Assembly: GCA_026874595.1 (NCBI GenBank)
Contig: CM049319.1
Span: forward strand, 1,063,501-1,127,500
From: Sipunculus nudus
Lineage: Eukaryota; Annelida; Sipuncula; Golfingiida; Sipunculidae
Length of the DNA stretch: 64,000 bases
Direction of reading: 5' to 3'
The notes under the pieces: generated by a model
Seen by the model: the letters and a program-made list of their open reading frames with translations, nothing else
What the model was told of the DNA's origin: nothing
Databases searched by the model: none
Position numbers and translations under genes: made by a program
Part shown: positions 28,201 to 44,160 of the stretch, in pieces
Position numbering within the stretch: the stretch's first letter is position 1
Layout of the letters: every line of letters begins with the position of its first letter

Positions 28201-31200
28201 TACTGTCTACAATGTAATGATTTTGGATATATAACTAAGGTCACACAACAGAACACGTCACTACGGTCTATCGAAGACGACACAACAAAACACGCCTCTA
28301 CAGTCTTAACTGTTATGATGTTGGATATATTATTAAGGCCACACATTGAAACACGCCAATACAGTCTGCACTGATATGGGGTTAAATATATTACTAAGGC
28401 CACACATTAAAACACGCCAATACAGTCTGCACTGTTACGGTGTTGAATATATTACTAAGGATACACAATTAAACACGCCAATACAGTCTGCACTGATATT
28501 GGGTTGAATATATTATTAAGGCCACACATTAAAACACGCAACTACTGTCTACAATGTAATGATTTTGGATATATAACTAAGGTCACACAACAGAACACGT
28601 CACTACGGTCTATCGAAGACGACACAACAAAACACGCCTCTACAGTCTTAACTGTTATGATGTTGGATATATTATTAAGGCCACACATTGAAACACGCCA
28701 ATACAGTCTGCACTGTTACGGTGTTGAATATATTACTAAGGATACACAATTAAACACGCCAATACAGTCTGCACTGATATTGGGTTGAATATATTATTAA
28801 GGCCACACATTAAAACACGCAACTACTGTCTACAATGTAATGATTTTGGATATATAACTAAGGTCACACAACAGAACACGTCACTACGGTCTATCGAAGA
28901 CGACAAAACAAAACACGCCTCTACAGTCTTAACTGTTATGATGTTGGATATATTATTAAGGCCACACATTGAAACACGCCAATACAGTCTGCACTGATAT
29001 GGGGTTAAATATATTACTAAGGCCACACATTAAAACACGCCAATACAGTCTGCACTGTTACGGTGTTGAATATATTACTAAGGATACACAATTAAACACG
29101 CCAATACAGTCTGCACTGATATTGGGTTGAATATATTATTAAGGCCACACATTAAAACACGCAACTACTGTCTACAATGTAATGATTTTGGATATATAAC
29201 TAAGGTCACACAACAGAACACGTCACTACGGTCTATCGAAGACGACACAACAAAACACGCCTCTACAGTCTTAACTGTTATGATGTTGGATATATTATTA
29301 AGGCCACACATTGAAACACGCCAATACAGTCTGCACTGTTACGGTGTTGAATATATTACTAAGGATACACAATTAAACACGCCAATACAGTCTGCACTGA
29401 TATTGGGTTGAATATATTATTAAGGCCACACATTAAAACACGCAACTACTGTCTACAATGTAATGATTTTGGATATATAACTAAGGTCACACAACAGAAC
29501 ACGTCACTACGGTCTATCGAAGACGACACAACAAAACACGCCTCTACAGTCTTAACTGTTATGATGTTGGATATATTATTAAGGCCACACATTGAAACAC
29601 GCCGATAGAGTCTGCACTGATATGGGGTTAAATATATTACTAAGGCCACACATTAAAACACGCCAATACAGTCTGCACTGTTACGGTGTTGAATATATTA
29701 CTAAGGATACACAATTAAACACGCCAATACAGTCTGCACTGAGATTGGGTTGAATATATTATTAAGGCCACACATTAAAACACGCAACTACTGTCTACAA
29801 TGTAATGATTTTGGATATATAACTAAGGTCACACAACAGAACACGTCACTACGGTCTATCGAAGACGACACAACAAAACACGCCTCTACAGTCTTAACTG
29901 TTATGATGTTGGATATATTATTAAGGCCACACATTGAAACACGCCAATACAGTCTGCACTGATATGGGGTTAAATATATTACTAAGGCCACACATTAAAA
30001 CACGCCAATACAGTCTGCACTGTTACGGTGTTGAATATATTACTAAGGATACACAATTAAACACGCCAATACAGTCTGCACTGATATTGGGTTGAATATA
30101 TTATTAAGGCCACACATTAAAACACGCAACTACTGTCTACAATGTAATGATTTTGGATATATAACTAAGGTCACACAACAGAACACGTCACTACGGTCTA
30201 TCGAAGACGACACAACAAAACACGCCTCTACAGTCTTAACTGTTATGATGTTGGATATATTATTAAGGCCACACATTGAAACACGCCAATACAGTCTGCA
30301 CTGTTACGGTGTTGAATATATTACTAAGGATACACAATTAAACACGCCAATACAGTCTGCACTGATATTGGGTTGAATATATTATTAAGGCCACACATTA
30401 AAACACGCAACTACTGTCTACAATGTAATGATTTTGGATATATAACTAAGGTCACACAACAGAACACGTCACTACGGTCTATCGAAGACGACACAACAAA
30501 ACACGCCTCTACAGTCTTAACTGTTATGATGTTGGATATATTATTAAGGCCACACATTGAAACACGCCAATACAGTCTGCACTGTTACGGTGTTGAATAT
30601 ATTACTAAGGATACACAATTAAACACGCCAATACAGTCTGCACTGATATTGGGTTGAATATATTATTAAGGCCACACATTAAAACACGCAACTACTGTCT
30701 ACAATGTAATGATTTTGGATATATAACTAAGGTCACACAACAGAACACGTCACTACGGTCTATCGAAGACGACACAACAAAACACGCCTCTACAGTCTTA
30801 ACTGTTATGATGTTGGATATATTATTAAGGCCACACATTGAAACACGCCAATACAGTCTGCACTGATATGGGGTTAAATATATTACTAAGGCCACACATT
30901 AAAACACGCCAATACAGTCTGCACTGTTACGGTGTTGTATATATTACTAAGGATACACAATTAAACACGCCAATACAGTCTGCACTGATATTGGGTTGAA
31001 TATATTATTAAGGCCACACATTAAAACACGCAACTACTGTCTACAATGTAATGATTTTGGATATATAACTAAGGTCACACAACAGAACACGTCACTACGG
31101 TCTATCGAAGACGACACAACAAAACACGCCTCTACAGTCTTAACTGTTATGATGTTGGATATATTATTAAGGCCACACATTGAAACACGCCAATACAGTC

Positions 31201-34200
31201 TGCACTGATATGGGGTTAAATATATTTCTAAGGCCATACATTAAAACACGCCAATACAGTCTGCACTGTTACGGTGTTGAATATATTACTAAGGATACAC
31301 AATTAAACACGCCAATACAGTCTGCACTGATATTGGGTTGAATATATTATTAAGGTCACACATTAAAACACGCAACTACTGTCTACAATGTAATGATTTT
31401 GGATATATAACTAAGGTCACACAACAGAACACGTCACTACGGTCTATCGAAGACGACACAACAAAACACGCCTCTACAGTCTTAACTGTTATGATGTTGG
31501 ATATATTATTAAGGCCACACATTAAAACACGCAACTACTGTCTACAATGTAATGATTTTGGATATATAACTAAGGTCACACAACAGAACACGTCACTACG
31601 GTCTATCGAAGACGACACAACAAAACACGCCTCTACAGTCTTAACTGTTATGATGTTGGATATATTATTAAGGCCACACATTGAAACACGCCAATACAGT
31701 CTGCACTGTTACGGTGTTGAATATATTACTAAGGATACACAATTAAACACGCCAATACAGTCTGCACTGATATTGGGTTGAATATATTATTAAGGCCACA
31801 CATTAAAACACGCAACTACTGTCTACAATGTAATGATTTTGGATATATAACTAAGGTCACACAACAGAACACGTCACTACGGTCTATCGAAGACGACACA
31901 ACAAAACACGCCTCTACAGTCTTAACTGTTATGATGTTGGATATATTATTAAGGCCACACATTGAAACACGCCAATACAGTCTGCACTGTTACGGTGTTG
32001 AATATATTACTAAGGATACACAATTAAACACGCCAATACAGTCTGCACTGATATTGGGTTGAATATATTATTAAGGCCACACATTAAAACACGCAACTAC
32101 TGTCTACAATGTAATGATTTTGGATATATAACTAAGGTCACACAACAGAACACGTCACTACGGTCTATCGAAGACGACACAACAAAACACGCCTCTACAG
32201 TCTTAACTGTTATGATGTTGGATATATTATTAAGGCCACACATTGAAACACGCCAATACAGTCTGCACTGATATGGGTTTAAATATATTACTAAGGCCAC
32301 ACATTAAAACACGCCAATTCAGTCTGCACTGTTACGGTGTTGAATATATTAATAAGGATACACAATTAAACACGCCAATACAGTCTGCACTGATATTGGG
32401 TTGAATATATTATTAAGGCCACACATTAAAACACGCAACTACTGTCTACAATGTAATGATTTTGGATATATAACTAAGGTCACACAAGAGAACACGTCAC
32501 TACGGTCTATCGAAGACGACACAACAAAACACGCCTCTACAGTCTTAACTGTTATGATGTTGGATATATTATTAAGGCCACACATTGAAACACGCCAATA
32601 CAGTCTGCACTGATATGGGGTTAAATTTATTACTAAGGCCACACATTAAAACACGCCAATACAGTCTGCACTGTTACGGTGTTGAATATATTACTAAGGA
32701 TACACAATTAAACACGCCAATACAGTCTGCACTGATATTGGGTTGAATATATTATTAAGGCCACACATTAAAACACGCAACTACTGTCTACAATGTAATG
32801 ATTTTGGAAATATAACTAAGGTCACACAACAGAACACGTCACTACGGTCTATCGAAGACGACACAGCAAAACACGCCTCTACAGTCTTAACTGTTATGAT
32901 GTTGGATATATTATTAAGGCCACACATTGAAACACGCCAATAGAGTCTGCACTGTTACGGTGTTGAATATATTACTAAGGATACACAATTAAACACGCCA
33001 ATACAGTCTGCACTGATATTGGGTTGAATATATTATTAAGGCCACACATTAAAACACGCAACTACTGTCTACAATGTAATGATTTTTGATATATAACTAA
33101 GGTCACACAACAGAACACGTCACTACGGTCTATCGAAGACGACACAACAAAACACGCCTCTACAGTCTTAACTGTTATGATGTTGGATATATTATTAAGG
33201 CCACACATTGAAACACGCCAATACAGTCTGCACTGTTACGGTGTTGAATATATTACTAAGGATACACAATTAAACACGCCAATACAGTCTGCACTGATAT
33301 TGGGTTGAATATATTATTAAGGCCACACATTAAAACACGCAACTACTGTCTACAATGTAATGATTTTGGATATATAACTAAGGTCACACAACAGAACACG
33401 TCACTACGGTCTATCGAAGACGACACAACAAAACACGCCTCTACAGTCTTAACTGTTATGATGTTGGATATATTATTAAGGCCACACATTGAAACACGCC
33501 GATAGAGTCTGCACTGATATGGGGTTAAATATATTACTAAGGCCACACATTAAAACACGCCAATACAGTCTGCACTGTTACGGTGTTGAATATATTACTA
33601 AGGATACACAATTAAACACGCCAATACAGTCTGCACTGAGATTGGGTTGAATATATTATTAAGGCCACACATTAAAACACGCAACTACTGTCTACAATGT
33701 AATGATTTTGGATATATAACTAAGGTCACACAACAGAACACGTCACTACGGTCTATCGAAGACGACACAACAAAACACGCCTCTACAGTCTTAACTGTTA
33801 TGATGTTGGATATATTATTAAGGCCACACATTGAAACACGCCAATACAGTCTGCACTGATATGGGGTTAAATATATTACTAAGGCCACACATTAAAACAC
33901 GCCAATACAGTCTGCACTGTTACGGTGTTGAATATATTACTAAGGATACACAATTAAACACGCCAATACAGTCTGCACTGATATTGGGTTGAATATATTA
34001 TTAAGGCCACACATTAAAACACGCAACTACTGTCTACAATGTAATGATTTTGGATATATAACTAAGGTCACACAACAGAACACGTCACTACGGTCTATCG
34101 AAGACGACACAACAAAACACGCCTCTACAGTCTTAACTGTTATGATGTTGGATATATTATTAAGGCCACACATTGAAACACGCCAATACAGTCTGCACTG

Positions 34201-35918
34201 TTACGGTGTTGAATATATTACTAAGGATACACAATTAAACACGCCAATACAGTCTGCACTGATATTGGGTTGAATATATTATTAAGGCCACACATTAAAA
34301 CACGCAACTACTGTCTACAATGTAATGATTTTGGATATATAACTAAGGTCACACAACAGAACACGTCACTACGGTCTATCGAAGACGACACAACAAAACA
34401 CGCCTCTACAGTCTTAACTGTTATGATGTTGGATATATTATTAAGGCCACACATTGAAACACGCCAATACAGTCTGCACTGTTACGGTGTTGAATATATT
34501 ACTAAGGATACACAATTAAACACGCCAATACAGTCTGCACTGATATTGGGTTGAATATATTATTAAGGCCACACATTAAAACACGCAACTACTGTCTACA
34601 ATGTAATGATTTTGGATATATAACTAAGGTCACACAACAGAACACGTCACTACGGTCTATCGAAGACGACACAACAAAACACGCCTCTACAGTCTTAACT
34701 GTTATGATGTTGGATATATTATTAAGGCCACACATTGAAACACGCCAATACAGTCTGCACTGATATGGGGTTAAATATATTACTAAGGCCACACATTAAA
34801 ACACGCCAATACAGTCTGCACTGTTACGGTGTTGAATATATTACTAAGGATACACAATTAAACACGCCAATACAGTCTGCACTGATATTGGGTTGAATAT
34901 ATTATTAAGGCCACACATTAAAACACGCAACTACTGTCTACAATGTAATGATTTTGGATATATAACTAAGGTCACACAACAGAACACGTCACTACGGTCT
35001 ATCGAAGACGACACAACAAAACACGCCTCTACAGTCTTAACTGTTATGATGTTGGATATATTATTAAGGCCACACATTGAAACACGCCAATACAGTCTGC
35101 ACTGATATGGGGTTAAATATATTTCTAAGGCCATACATTAAAACACGCCAATACAGTCTGCACTGTTACGGTGTTGAATATATTACTAAGGATACACAAT
35201 TAAACACGCCAATACAGTCTGCACTGATATTGGGTTGAATATATTATTAAGGTCACACATTAAAACACGCAACTACTGTCTACAATGTAATGATTTTGGA
35301 TATATAACTAAGGTCACACAACAGAACACGTCACTACGGTCTATCGAAGACGACACAACAAAACACGCCTCTACAGTCTTAACTGTTATGATGTTGGATA
35401 TATTATTAAGGCCACACATTGAAACACGCCAATACAGTCTGCACTGATATGGGGTTAAATATATTACTAAGGCCACACATTAAAACACGCCAATACAGTC
35501 TGCACTGTTACGGTGTTGAATATATTACTAAGGATACACAATTAAACACGCCAATACAGTCTGCACTGATATTGGGTTGAATATATTATTAAGGCCACAC
35601 ATTAAAACACGCAACTACTGTCTACAATGTAATGATTTTGGATATATAATTAAGGTCACACAACAGAACACGTCACTACGGTCTATCGAAGACGACACAA
35701 CAAAACACGCCTCTACAGTCTTAACTGTTATGATGTTGGATATATTATTAAGGCCACACATTGAAACACGCCAATACAGTCTGCACTGATATGGGGTTAA
35801 ATATATTACTAAGGCCACACATTAAAACACGCCAATACAGTCTGCACTGTTACGGTGTTGAATATATTACTAAGGATACACAATTAAACACGCCAATACA
35901 GTCTGCACTGATATTGGG
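25267..35918. repeat. Super-unit copy C (10,652 bp, lacks the 4.4-kb head)
   Basis: Copy C enters the pattern at the equivalent of copy A position 4443/12,846 and continues as A from 4785 (offset 20,824), so the first ~4.4 kb of A is missing. It lacks one S unit relative to A (the offset drops to 20,543 after 27,539). Its L' unit keeps the A that is deleted in A and B (28,785-29,126 is 342 bp). It contains a 159-bp truncated unit at 31,338-31,496 and then a second pass through units already seen: 33,305-35,234 repeats 29,408-31,337 at offset 3,897. Confidence 0.92.
31338..31777. repeat. Fused 159-bp + 281-bp unit
   Basis: Here m1 and m2 (159 bp) are followed at once by another m1-m2 instead of m3. 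The joining monomer starts as m3 (TTGGATATATTATTAAGG) and ends as m1 (CACGCAACTACTG). The same structure recurs at 42,271-42,710, exactly 10,933 bp later, so it arose once before copies C and D separated. It creates the longest open frame in the array (147 codons), which is incidental. Confidence 0.93.
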
Positions 35919-38900
35919 TTGAATATATTATCAAGGCCACACATTAAAACACGCAACTACTGTCTACAATGTAATGATTTTGGATATATAACTAAGGTCA
36001 CACAACAGAACACGTCACTGCGGTCTATCGAAGACGACACAACAAAACACGCCTCTACAGTCTTAACTGTTATGATGTTGGATATATTATTAAGGCCACA
36101 CATTGAAACACGCCAATACAGTCTGCACTGTTACGGTGTTGAATATATTACTAAGGCCACACATTAAAACACGCCAATACAGTCTGCACTGTTACGGTGT
36201 TGAATATATTACTAAGGATACACAATTAAACACGCCAATACAGTCTGCACTGATATTGGGTTGAATATATTATTAAGGCCACACATTAAAACACGCAACT
36301 ACTGTCTACAATGTAATGATTTTGGATATATAACTAAGGTCACACAACAGAACACGTCACTACGGTCTATCGAAGACGACACAACAAAACACGCCTCTAC
36401 AGTCTTAACTGTTATGATGTTGGATATATTATTAAGGCCACACATTGAAACACGCCAATACAGTCTGCACTGTTACGGTGTTGAATATATTACTAAGGAT
36501 ACACAATTAAACACGCCAATACAGTCTGCACTGATATTGGGTTGAATATATTATTAAGGCCACACATTAAAACACGCGACTACTGTCTACAATGTAATGA
36601 TTTTGGATATATAACTAAGGTCACACAACAGAACACGTCACTACGGTCTATCGAAGACGACACAACAAAACACGCCTCTACAGTCTTAACTGTTATGATG
36701 TTGGATATATTATTTAGGCCACACATTGAAACACGCCAATACAGTCTGCACTGATATGGGGTTAAATATATTACTAAGGCCACACATTAAAACACGCCAA
36801 TACAGTCTGCACTGTTACGGTGTTGAATATATTACTAAGGATACACAATTAAACACGCCAATACAGTCTGCACTGATATTGGGTTGAATATATTATTAAG
36901 GCCACACATTAAAACACGCAACTACTGTCTACAATGTAATGATTTTGGATATATAACTAAGGTCACACAACAGAACACGTCACTACGGTCTATCGAAGAC
37001 GACACAACAAAACACGCCTCTACAGTCTTAACTGTTATGATGTTGGATATATTATTAAGGCCACACATTGAAACACGCCAATACAGTCTGCACTGATATG
37101 GGGTTAAATATATTACTAAGGCCACACATTAAAACACGCCAATACAGTCTGCACTGTTACGGTGTTGAATATATTACTAAGGATACACAATTAAACATGC
37201 CAATACAGTCTGCACTGATATTGGGTTGAATATATTATTAAGGCCACACATTAAAACACGCAACTACTGTCTACAATGTAATGATTTTGGATATATAACT
37301 AAGGTCACACAACAGAACACGTCACTGCGGTCTATCGAAGACGACACAACAAAACACGCCTCTACAGTCTTAACTGTTATGATGTTGGATATATTATTAA
37401 GGCCACACATTGAAACACGCCAATACAGTCTGCACTGTTACGGTGTTGAATATATTACTAAGGATACACAATTAAACACGCCAATACAGTCTGCACTGAT
37501 ATTGGGTTGAATATATAATTAAGGCCACACATTAGAACACGCAACTACTGTCTACAATGTAATGATTTTGGATATATAACTAAGGTCACACAACAGAACA
37601 CGTCACTACGGTCTATCGAAGACGACACAATAAAACACGCCTCTACAGTCTTAACTGTTATGATGTTGGATATATTATTTAGGCCACACATTGAAACACG
37701 CCAATACAGTCTGCACTGATATGGGGTTAAATATATTACTAAGGCCACACATTAAAACACGCCAATACAGTCTGCACTGTTACGGTGTTGAATATATTAC
37801 TAAGGATACACAATTAAACACGCCAATACAGTCTGCACTGATATTGGGTTGAATATATTATTAAGGCCACACATTAAAACACGCAACTACTGTCGACAAT
37901 GTAATGATTTTGGATATATAACTAAGGTCACACAACAGAACACGTCACTACGGTCTATCGAAGACGACACAACAAAACACGCCTCTACAGTCTTAACTGT
38001 TATGATGTTGGATATATTATTAAGGCCACACATTGAAACACGCCAATACAGTCTGCACTGATATGGGGTTAAATATATTACTAAGGCCACACATTAAAAC
38101 ACGCCAATACAGTCTGCACTGTTACGGTGTTGAATATATTACTAAGGATACACAATTAAACACGCCAATACAGTCTGCACTGATATTGGGTTGAATATAT
38201 TATTAAGGCCACACATTAAAACACGCAACTACTGTCTACAATGTAATGATTTTGGATATATAACTAAGGTCACACAACAGAACACGTCACTACGGTCTAT
38301 CGAAGACGACACAACAAAACACGCCTCTACAGTCTTAACTGTTATGATGTTGGATATATTATTAAGGCCACACATTGAAACACGCCAATACAGTCTGCAC
38401 TGTTACGGTGTTGAATATATTACTAAGGATACACAATTAAACACGCCAATACAGTCTGCACTGATATTGGGTTGAATATATTATTAAGGCCACACATTAA
38501 AACACGCAACTACTGTCTACAATGTAATGATTTTGGATATATAACTAAGGTCACACAACAGAACACGTCACTACGGTCTATCGAAGATGACACAACAAAA
38601 CACGCCTCTACAGTCTTAACTGTTATGATGTTGGATATATTATTAAGGCCACACATTGAAACACGCCAATACAGTCTGCACTGTTACGGTGTTGAATATA
38701 TTACTAAGGATACACAATTAAACACGCCAATACAGTCTGCACTGATATTGGGTTGAATATATTATTAAGGCCACACATTAAAACACGCAACTACTGTCTA
38801 CAATGTAATGATTTTGGATATATAACTAAGGTCACACAACAGAACACGTCACTACGGTCTATCGAAGACGACACAACAAAACACGCCTCTACAGTCTTAA

Positions 38901-41900
38901 CTGTTATGATGTTGGATATATTATTAAGGCCACACATTGAAACACGCCAATACAGTCTGCACTGATATGGGGTTAAATATATTACTAAGGCCACACATTA
39001 AAACACGCCAATACAGTCTGCACTGTTACGGTGTTGAATATATTACTAAGGATACACAATTAAACACGCCAATACAGTCTGCACTGATATTGGGTTGAAT
39101 ATATTATTAAGGCCACACATTAAAACACGCAACTACTGTCTACAATGTAATGATTTTGGATATATAACTAAGGTCACACAACAGAACACGTCACTACGGT
39201 CTATCGAAGACGACACAACAAAACACGCCTCTACAGTCTTAACTGTTATGATGTTGGATATATTATTAAGGCCACACATTGAAACACGCCAATACAGTCT
39301 GCACTGATATGGGGTTAAATATATTACTAAGGCCACACATTAAAACACGCCAATACAGTCTGCACTGTTACGGTGTTGAATATATTACTAAGGATACACA
39401 ATTAAACACGCCAATACAGTCTGCACTGATATTGGGTTGAATATATTATTAAGGCCACACATTAAAACACGCAACTACTGTCTACAATGTAATGATTTTG
39501 GATATATAACTAAGGTCACACAACAGAACACGTCACTACGGTCTATCGAAGACGACACAACAAAACACGCCTCTACAGTCTTAACTGTTATGATGTTGGA
39601 TATATTATTAAGGCCACACATTGAAACACGCCAATACAGTCTGCACTGTTACGGTGTTGAATATATTACTAAGGATACACAATTAAACACGCCAATACAG
39701 TCTGCACTGATATTGGGTTGAATATATTATTAAGGCCACACATTAAAACACGCAACTACTGTCTACAATGTAATGATTTTGGATATATAACTAAGGTCAC
39801 ACAACAGAACACGTCACTACGGTCTATCGAAGACGACAAAACAAAACACGCCTCTACAGTCTTAACTGTTATGATGTTGTATATATTATTAAGGCCACAC
39901 ATTGAAACACGCCAATACAGTCTGCACTGATATGGGGTTAAATATATTACTAAGGCCACACATTAAAACACGCCAATACAGTCTGCACTGTTACGGTGTT
40001 GAATATATTACTAAGGATACACAATTAAACACGCCAATACAGTCTGCACTGATATTGGGTTGAATATATTATTAAGGCCACACATTAAAACACGCAACTA
40101 CTGTCTACAATGTAATGATTTTGGATATATAACTAAGGTCACACAACAGAACACGTCACTACGGTCTATCGAAGACGACACAACAAAACACGCCTCTACA
40201 GTCTTAACTGTTATGATGTTGGATATATTATTAAGGCCACACATTGAAACACGCCAATACAGTCTGCACTGTTACGGTGTTGAATATATTACTAAGGATA
40301 CACAATTAAACACGCCAATACAGTCTGCACTGATATTGGGTTGAATATATTATTAAGGCCACACATTAAAACACGCAACTACTGTCTACAATGTAATGAT
40401 TTTGGATATATAACTAAGGTCACACAACAGAACACGTCACTACGGTCTATCGAAGACGACACAACAAAACACGCCTCTACAGTCTTAACTGTTATGATGT
40501 TGGATATATTATTAAGGCCACACATTGAAACACGCCGATAGAGTCTGCACTGATATGGGGTTAAATATATTACTAAGGCCACACATTAAAACACGCCAAT
40601 ACAGTCTGCACTGTTACGGTGTTGAATATATTACTAAGGATACACAATTAAACACGCCAATACAGTCTGCACTGAGATTGGGTTGAATATATTATTAAGG
40701 CCACACATTAAAACACGCAACTACTGTCTACAATGTAATGATTTTGGATATATAACTAAGGTCACACAACAGAACACGTCACTACGGTCTATCGAAGACG
40801 ACACAACAAAACACGCCTCTACAGTCTTAACTGTTATGATGTTGGATATATTATTAAGGCCACACATTGAAACACGCCAATACAGTCTGCACTGATATGG
40901 GGTTAAATATATTACTAAGGCCACACATTAAAACACGCCAATACAGTCTGCACTGTTACGGTGTTGAATATATTACTAAGGATACACAATTAAACACGCC
41001 AATACAGTCTGCACTGATATTGGGTTGAATATATTATTAAGGCCACACATTAAAACACGCAACTACTGTCTACAATGTAATGATTTTGGATATATAACTA
41101 AGGTCACACAACAGAACACGTCACTACGGTCTATCGAAGACGACACAACAAAACACGCCTCTACAGTCTTAACTGTTATGATGTTGGATATATTATTAAG
41201 GTCACACATTGAAACACGCCAATACAGTCTGCACTGTTACGGTGTTGAATATATTACTAAGGATACACAATTAAACACGCCAATACAGTCTGCACTGATA
41301 TTGGGTTGAATATATTATTAAGGCCACACATTAAAACACGCAACTACTGTCTACAATGTAATGATTTTGGATATATAACTAAGGTCACACAACAGAACAC
41401 GTCACTACGGTCTATCGAAGACGACACAACAAAACACGCCTCTACAGTCTTAACTGTTATGATGTTGGATATATTATTAAGGCCACACATTGAAACACGC
41501 CAATACAGTCTGCACTGTTACGGTGTTGAATATATTACTAAGGATACACAATTAAACACGCCAATACAGTCTGCACTGATATTGGGTTGAATATATTATT
41601 AAGGCCACACATTAAAACACGCAACTACTGTCTACAATGTAATGATTTTGGATATATAACTAAGGTCACACAACAGAACACGTCACTACGGTCTATCGAA
41701 GACGACACAACAAAACACGCCTCTACAGTCTTAACTGTTATGATGTTGGATATATTATTAAGGCCACACATTGAAACACGCCAATACAGTCTGCACTGAT
41801 ATGGGGTTAAATATATTACTAAGGCCACACATTAAAACACGCCAATACAGTCTGCACTGTTACGGTGTTGAATATATTACTAAGGATACACAATTAAACA

Positions 41901-44160
41901 CGCCAATACAGTCTGCACTGATATTGGGTTGAATATATTATTAAGGCCACACATTAAAACACGCAACTACTGTCTACAATGTAATGATTTTGGATATATA
42001 ACTAAGGTCACACAACAGAACACGTCACTACGGTCTATCGAAGACGACACAACAAAACACGCCTCTACAGTCTTAACTGTTATGATGTTGGATATATTAT
42101 TAAGGCCACACATTGAAACACGCCAATACAGTCTGCACTGATATGGGGTTAAATATATTTCTAAGGCCATACATTAAAACACGCCAATACAGTCTGCACT
42201 GTTACGGTGTTGAATATATTACTAAGGATACACAATTAAACACGCCAATACAGTCTGCACTGATATTGGGTTGAATATATTATTAAGGTCACACATTAAA
42301 ACACGCAACTACTGTCTACAATGTAATGATTTTGGATATATAACTAAGGTCACACAACAGAACACGTCACTACGGTCTATCGAAGACGACACAACAAAAC
42401 ACGCCTCTACAGTCTTAACTGTTATGATGTTGGATATATTATTAAGGCCACACATTAAAACACGCAACTACTGTCTACAATGTAATGATTTTGGATATAT
42501 AACTAAGGTCACACAACAGAACACGTCACTACGGTCTATCGAAGACGACACAACAAAACACGCCTCTACAGTCTTAACTGTTATGATGTTGGATATATTA
42601 TTAAGGCCACACATTGAAACACGCCAATACAGTCTGCACTGTTACGGTGTTGAATATATTACTAAGGATACACAATTAAACACGCCAATACAGTCTGCAC
42701 TGATATTGGGTTGAATATATTATTAAGGCCACACATTAAAACACGCAACTACTGTCTACAATGTAATGATTTTGGATATATAACTAAGGTCACACAACAG
42801 AACACGTCACTACGGTCTATCGAAGACGACACAACAAAACACGCCTCTACAGTCTTAACTGTTATGATGTTGGATATATTATTAAGGCCACACATTGAAA
42901 CACGCCAATACAGTCTGCACTGTTACGGTGTTGAATATATTACTAAGGATACACAATTAAACACGCCAATACAGTCTGCACTGATATTGGGTTGAATATA
43001 TTATTAAGGCCACACATTAAAACACGCAACTACTGTCTACAATGTAATGATTTTGGATATATAACTAAGGTCACACAACAGAACACGTCACTACGGTCTA
43101 TCGAAGACGACACAACAAAACACGCCTCTACAGTCTTAACTGTTATGATGTTGGATATATTATTAAGGCCACACATTGAAACACGCCAATACAGTCTGCA
43201 CTGATATGGGTTTAAATATATTACTAAGGCCACACATTAAAACACGCCAATTCAGTCTGCACTGTTACGGTGTTGAATATATTAATAAGGATACACAATT
43301 AAATTCGCCAATACAGTCTGCACTGATATTGGGTTGAATATATTATTAAGGCCACACATTAAAACACGCAACTACTGTCTACAATGTAATGATTTTGGAT
43401 ATATAACTAAGGTCACACAAGAGAACACGTCACTACGGTCTATCGAAGACGACACAACAAAACACGCCTCTACAGTCTTAACTGTTATGATGTTGGATAT
43501 ATTATTAAGGCCACACATTGAAACACGCCAATACAGTCTGCACTGATATGGGGTTAAATATATTACTAAGGCCACACATTAAAACACGCCAATACAGTCT
43601 GCACTGTTACGGTGTTGAATATATTACTAAGGATACACAATTAAACACGCCAATACAGTCTGCACTGATATTGGGTTGAATATATTATTAAGGCCACACA
43701 TTAAAACACGCAACTACTGTCTACAATGTAATGATTTTGGAAATATAACTAAGGTCACACAACAGAACACGTCACTACGGTCTATCGAAGACGACACAGC
43801 AAAACACGCCTCTACAGTCTTAACTGTTATGATGTTGGATATATTATTAAGGCCACACATTGAAACACGCCAATAGAGTCTGCACTGTTACGGTGTTGAA
43901 TATATTACTAAGGATACACAATTAAACACGCCAATACAGTCTGCACTGATATTGGGTTGAATATATTATTAAGGCCACACATTAAAACACGCAACTACTG
44001 TCTACAATGTAATGATTTTGGATATATAACTAAGGTCACACAACAGAACACGTCACTACGGTCTATCGAAGACGACACAACAAAACACGCCTCTACAGTC
44101 TTAACTGTTATGATGTTGGATATATTATTAAGGCCACACATTGAAACACGCCAATACAGT
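35919..44160. repeat. Super-unit copy D (partial, runs into the diverged edge)
   Basis: Copy D repeats copy C at offset 10,652 up to the unit at 37,849. It then follows C at offset 10,933, because D retains the 281-bp unit that C lost. The 159-bp fused unit (42,271), the AATTCAGTCTGC and TTAATAAGG variants (43,250/32,316 and 43,282/32,349) and the GGAAATATAACT unit (43,676/32,743) are shared with C. After the unit at 43,957 the match to C stops and the monomers become divergent, so D is the last homogenised copy before the array border. Confidence 0.9.
42271..42710. repeat. Second copy of the fused 159-bp + 281-bp unit
   Basis: This has the same m3/m1 hybrid junction and the same GGTCACACATTAAAAC variant at its start as the unit at 31,338. 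It marks copy D as a duplicate of the first part of copy C. Confidence 0.93.

Noticed and set aside
1-44160. CRISPR-like array
   Set aside because: The repeats are contiguous 61-bp monomers with no unique spacers, and the context is eukaryotic.
1-44160. CENP-B box in the satellite
   Set aside because: No match to the TTCG...CGGG pattern was found in the monomer or unit consensus.
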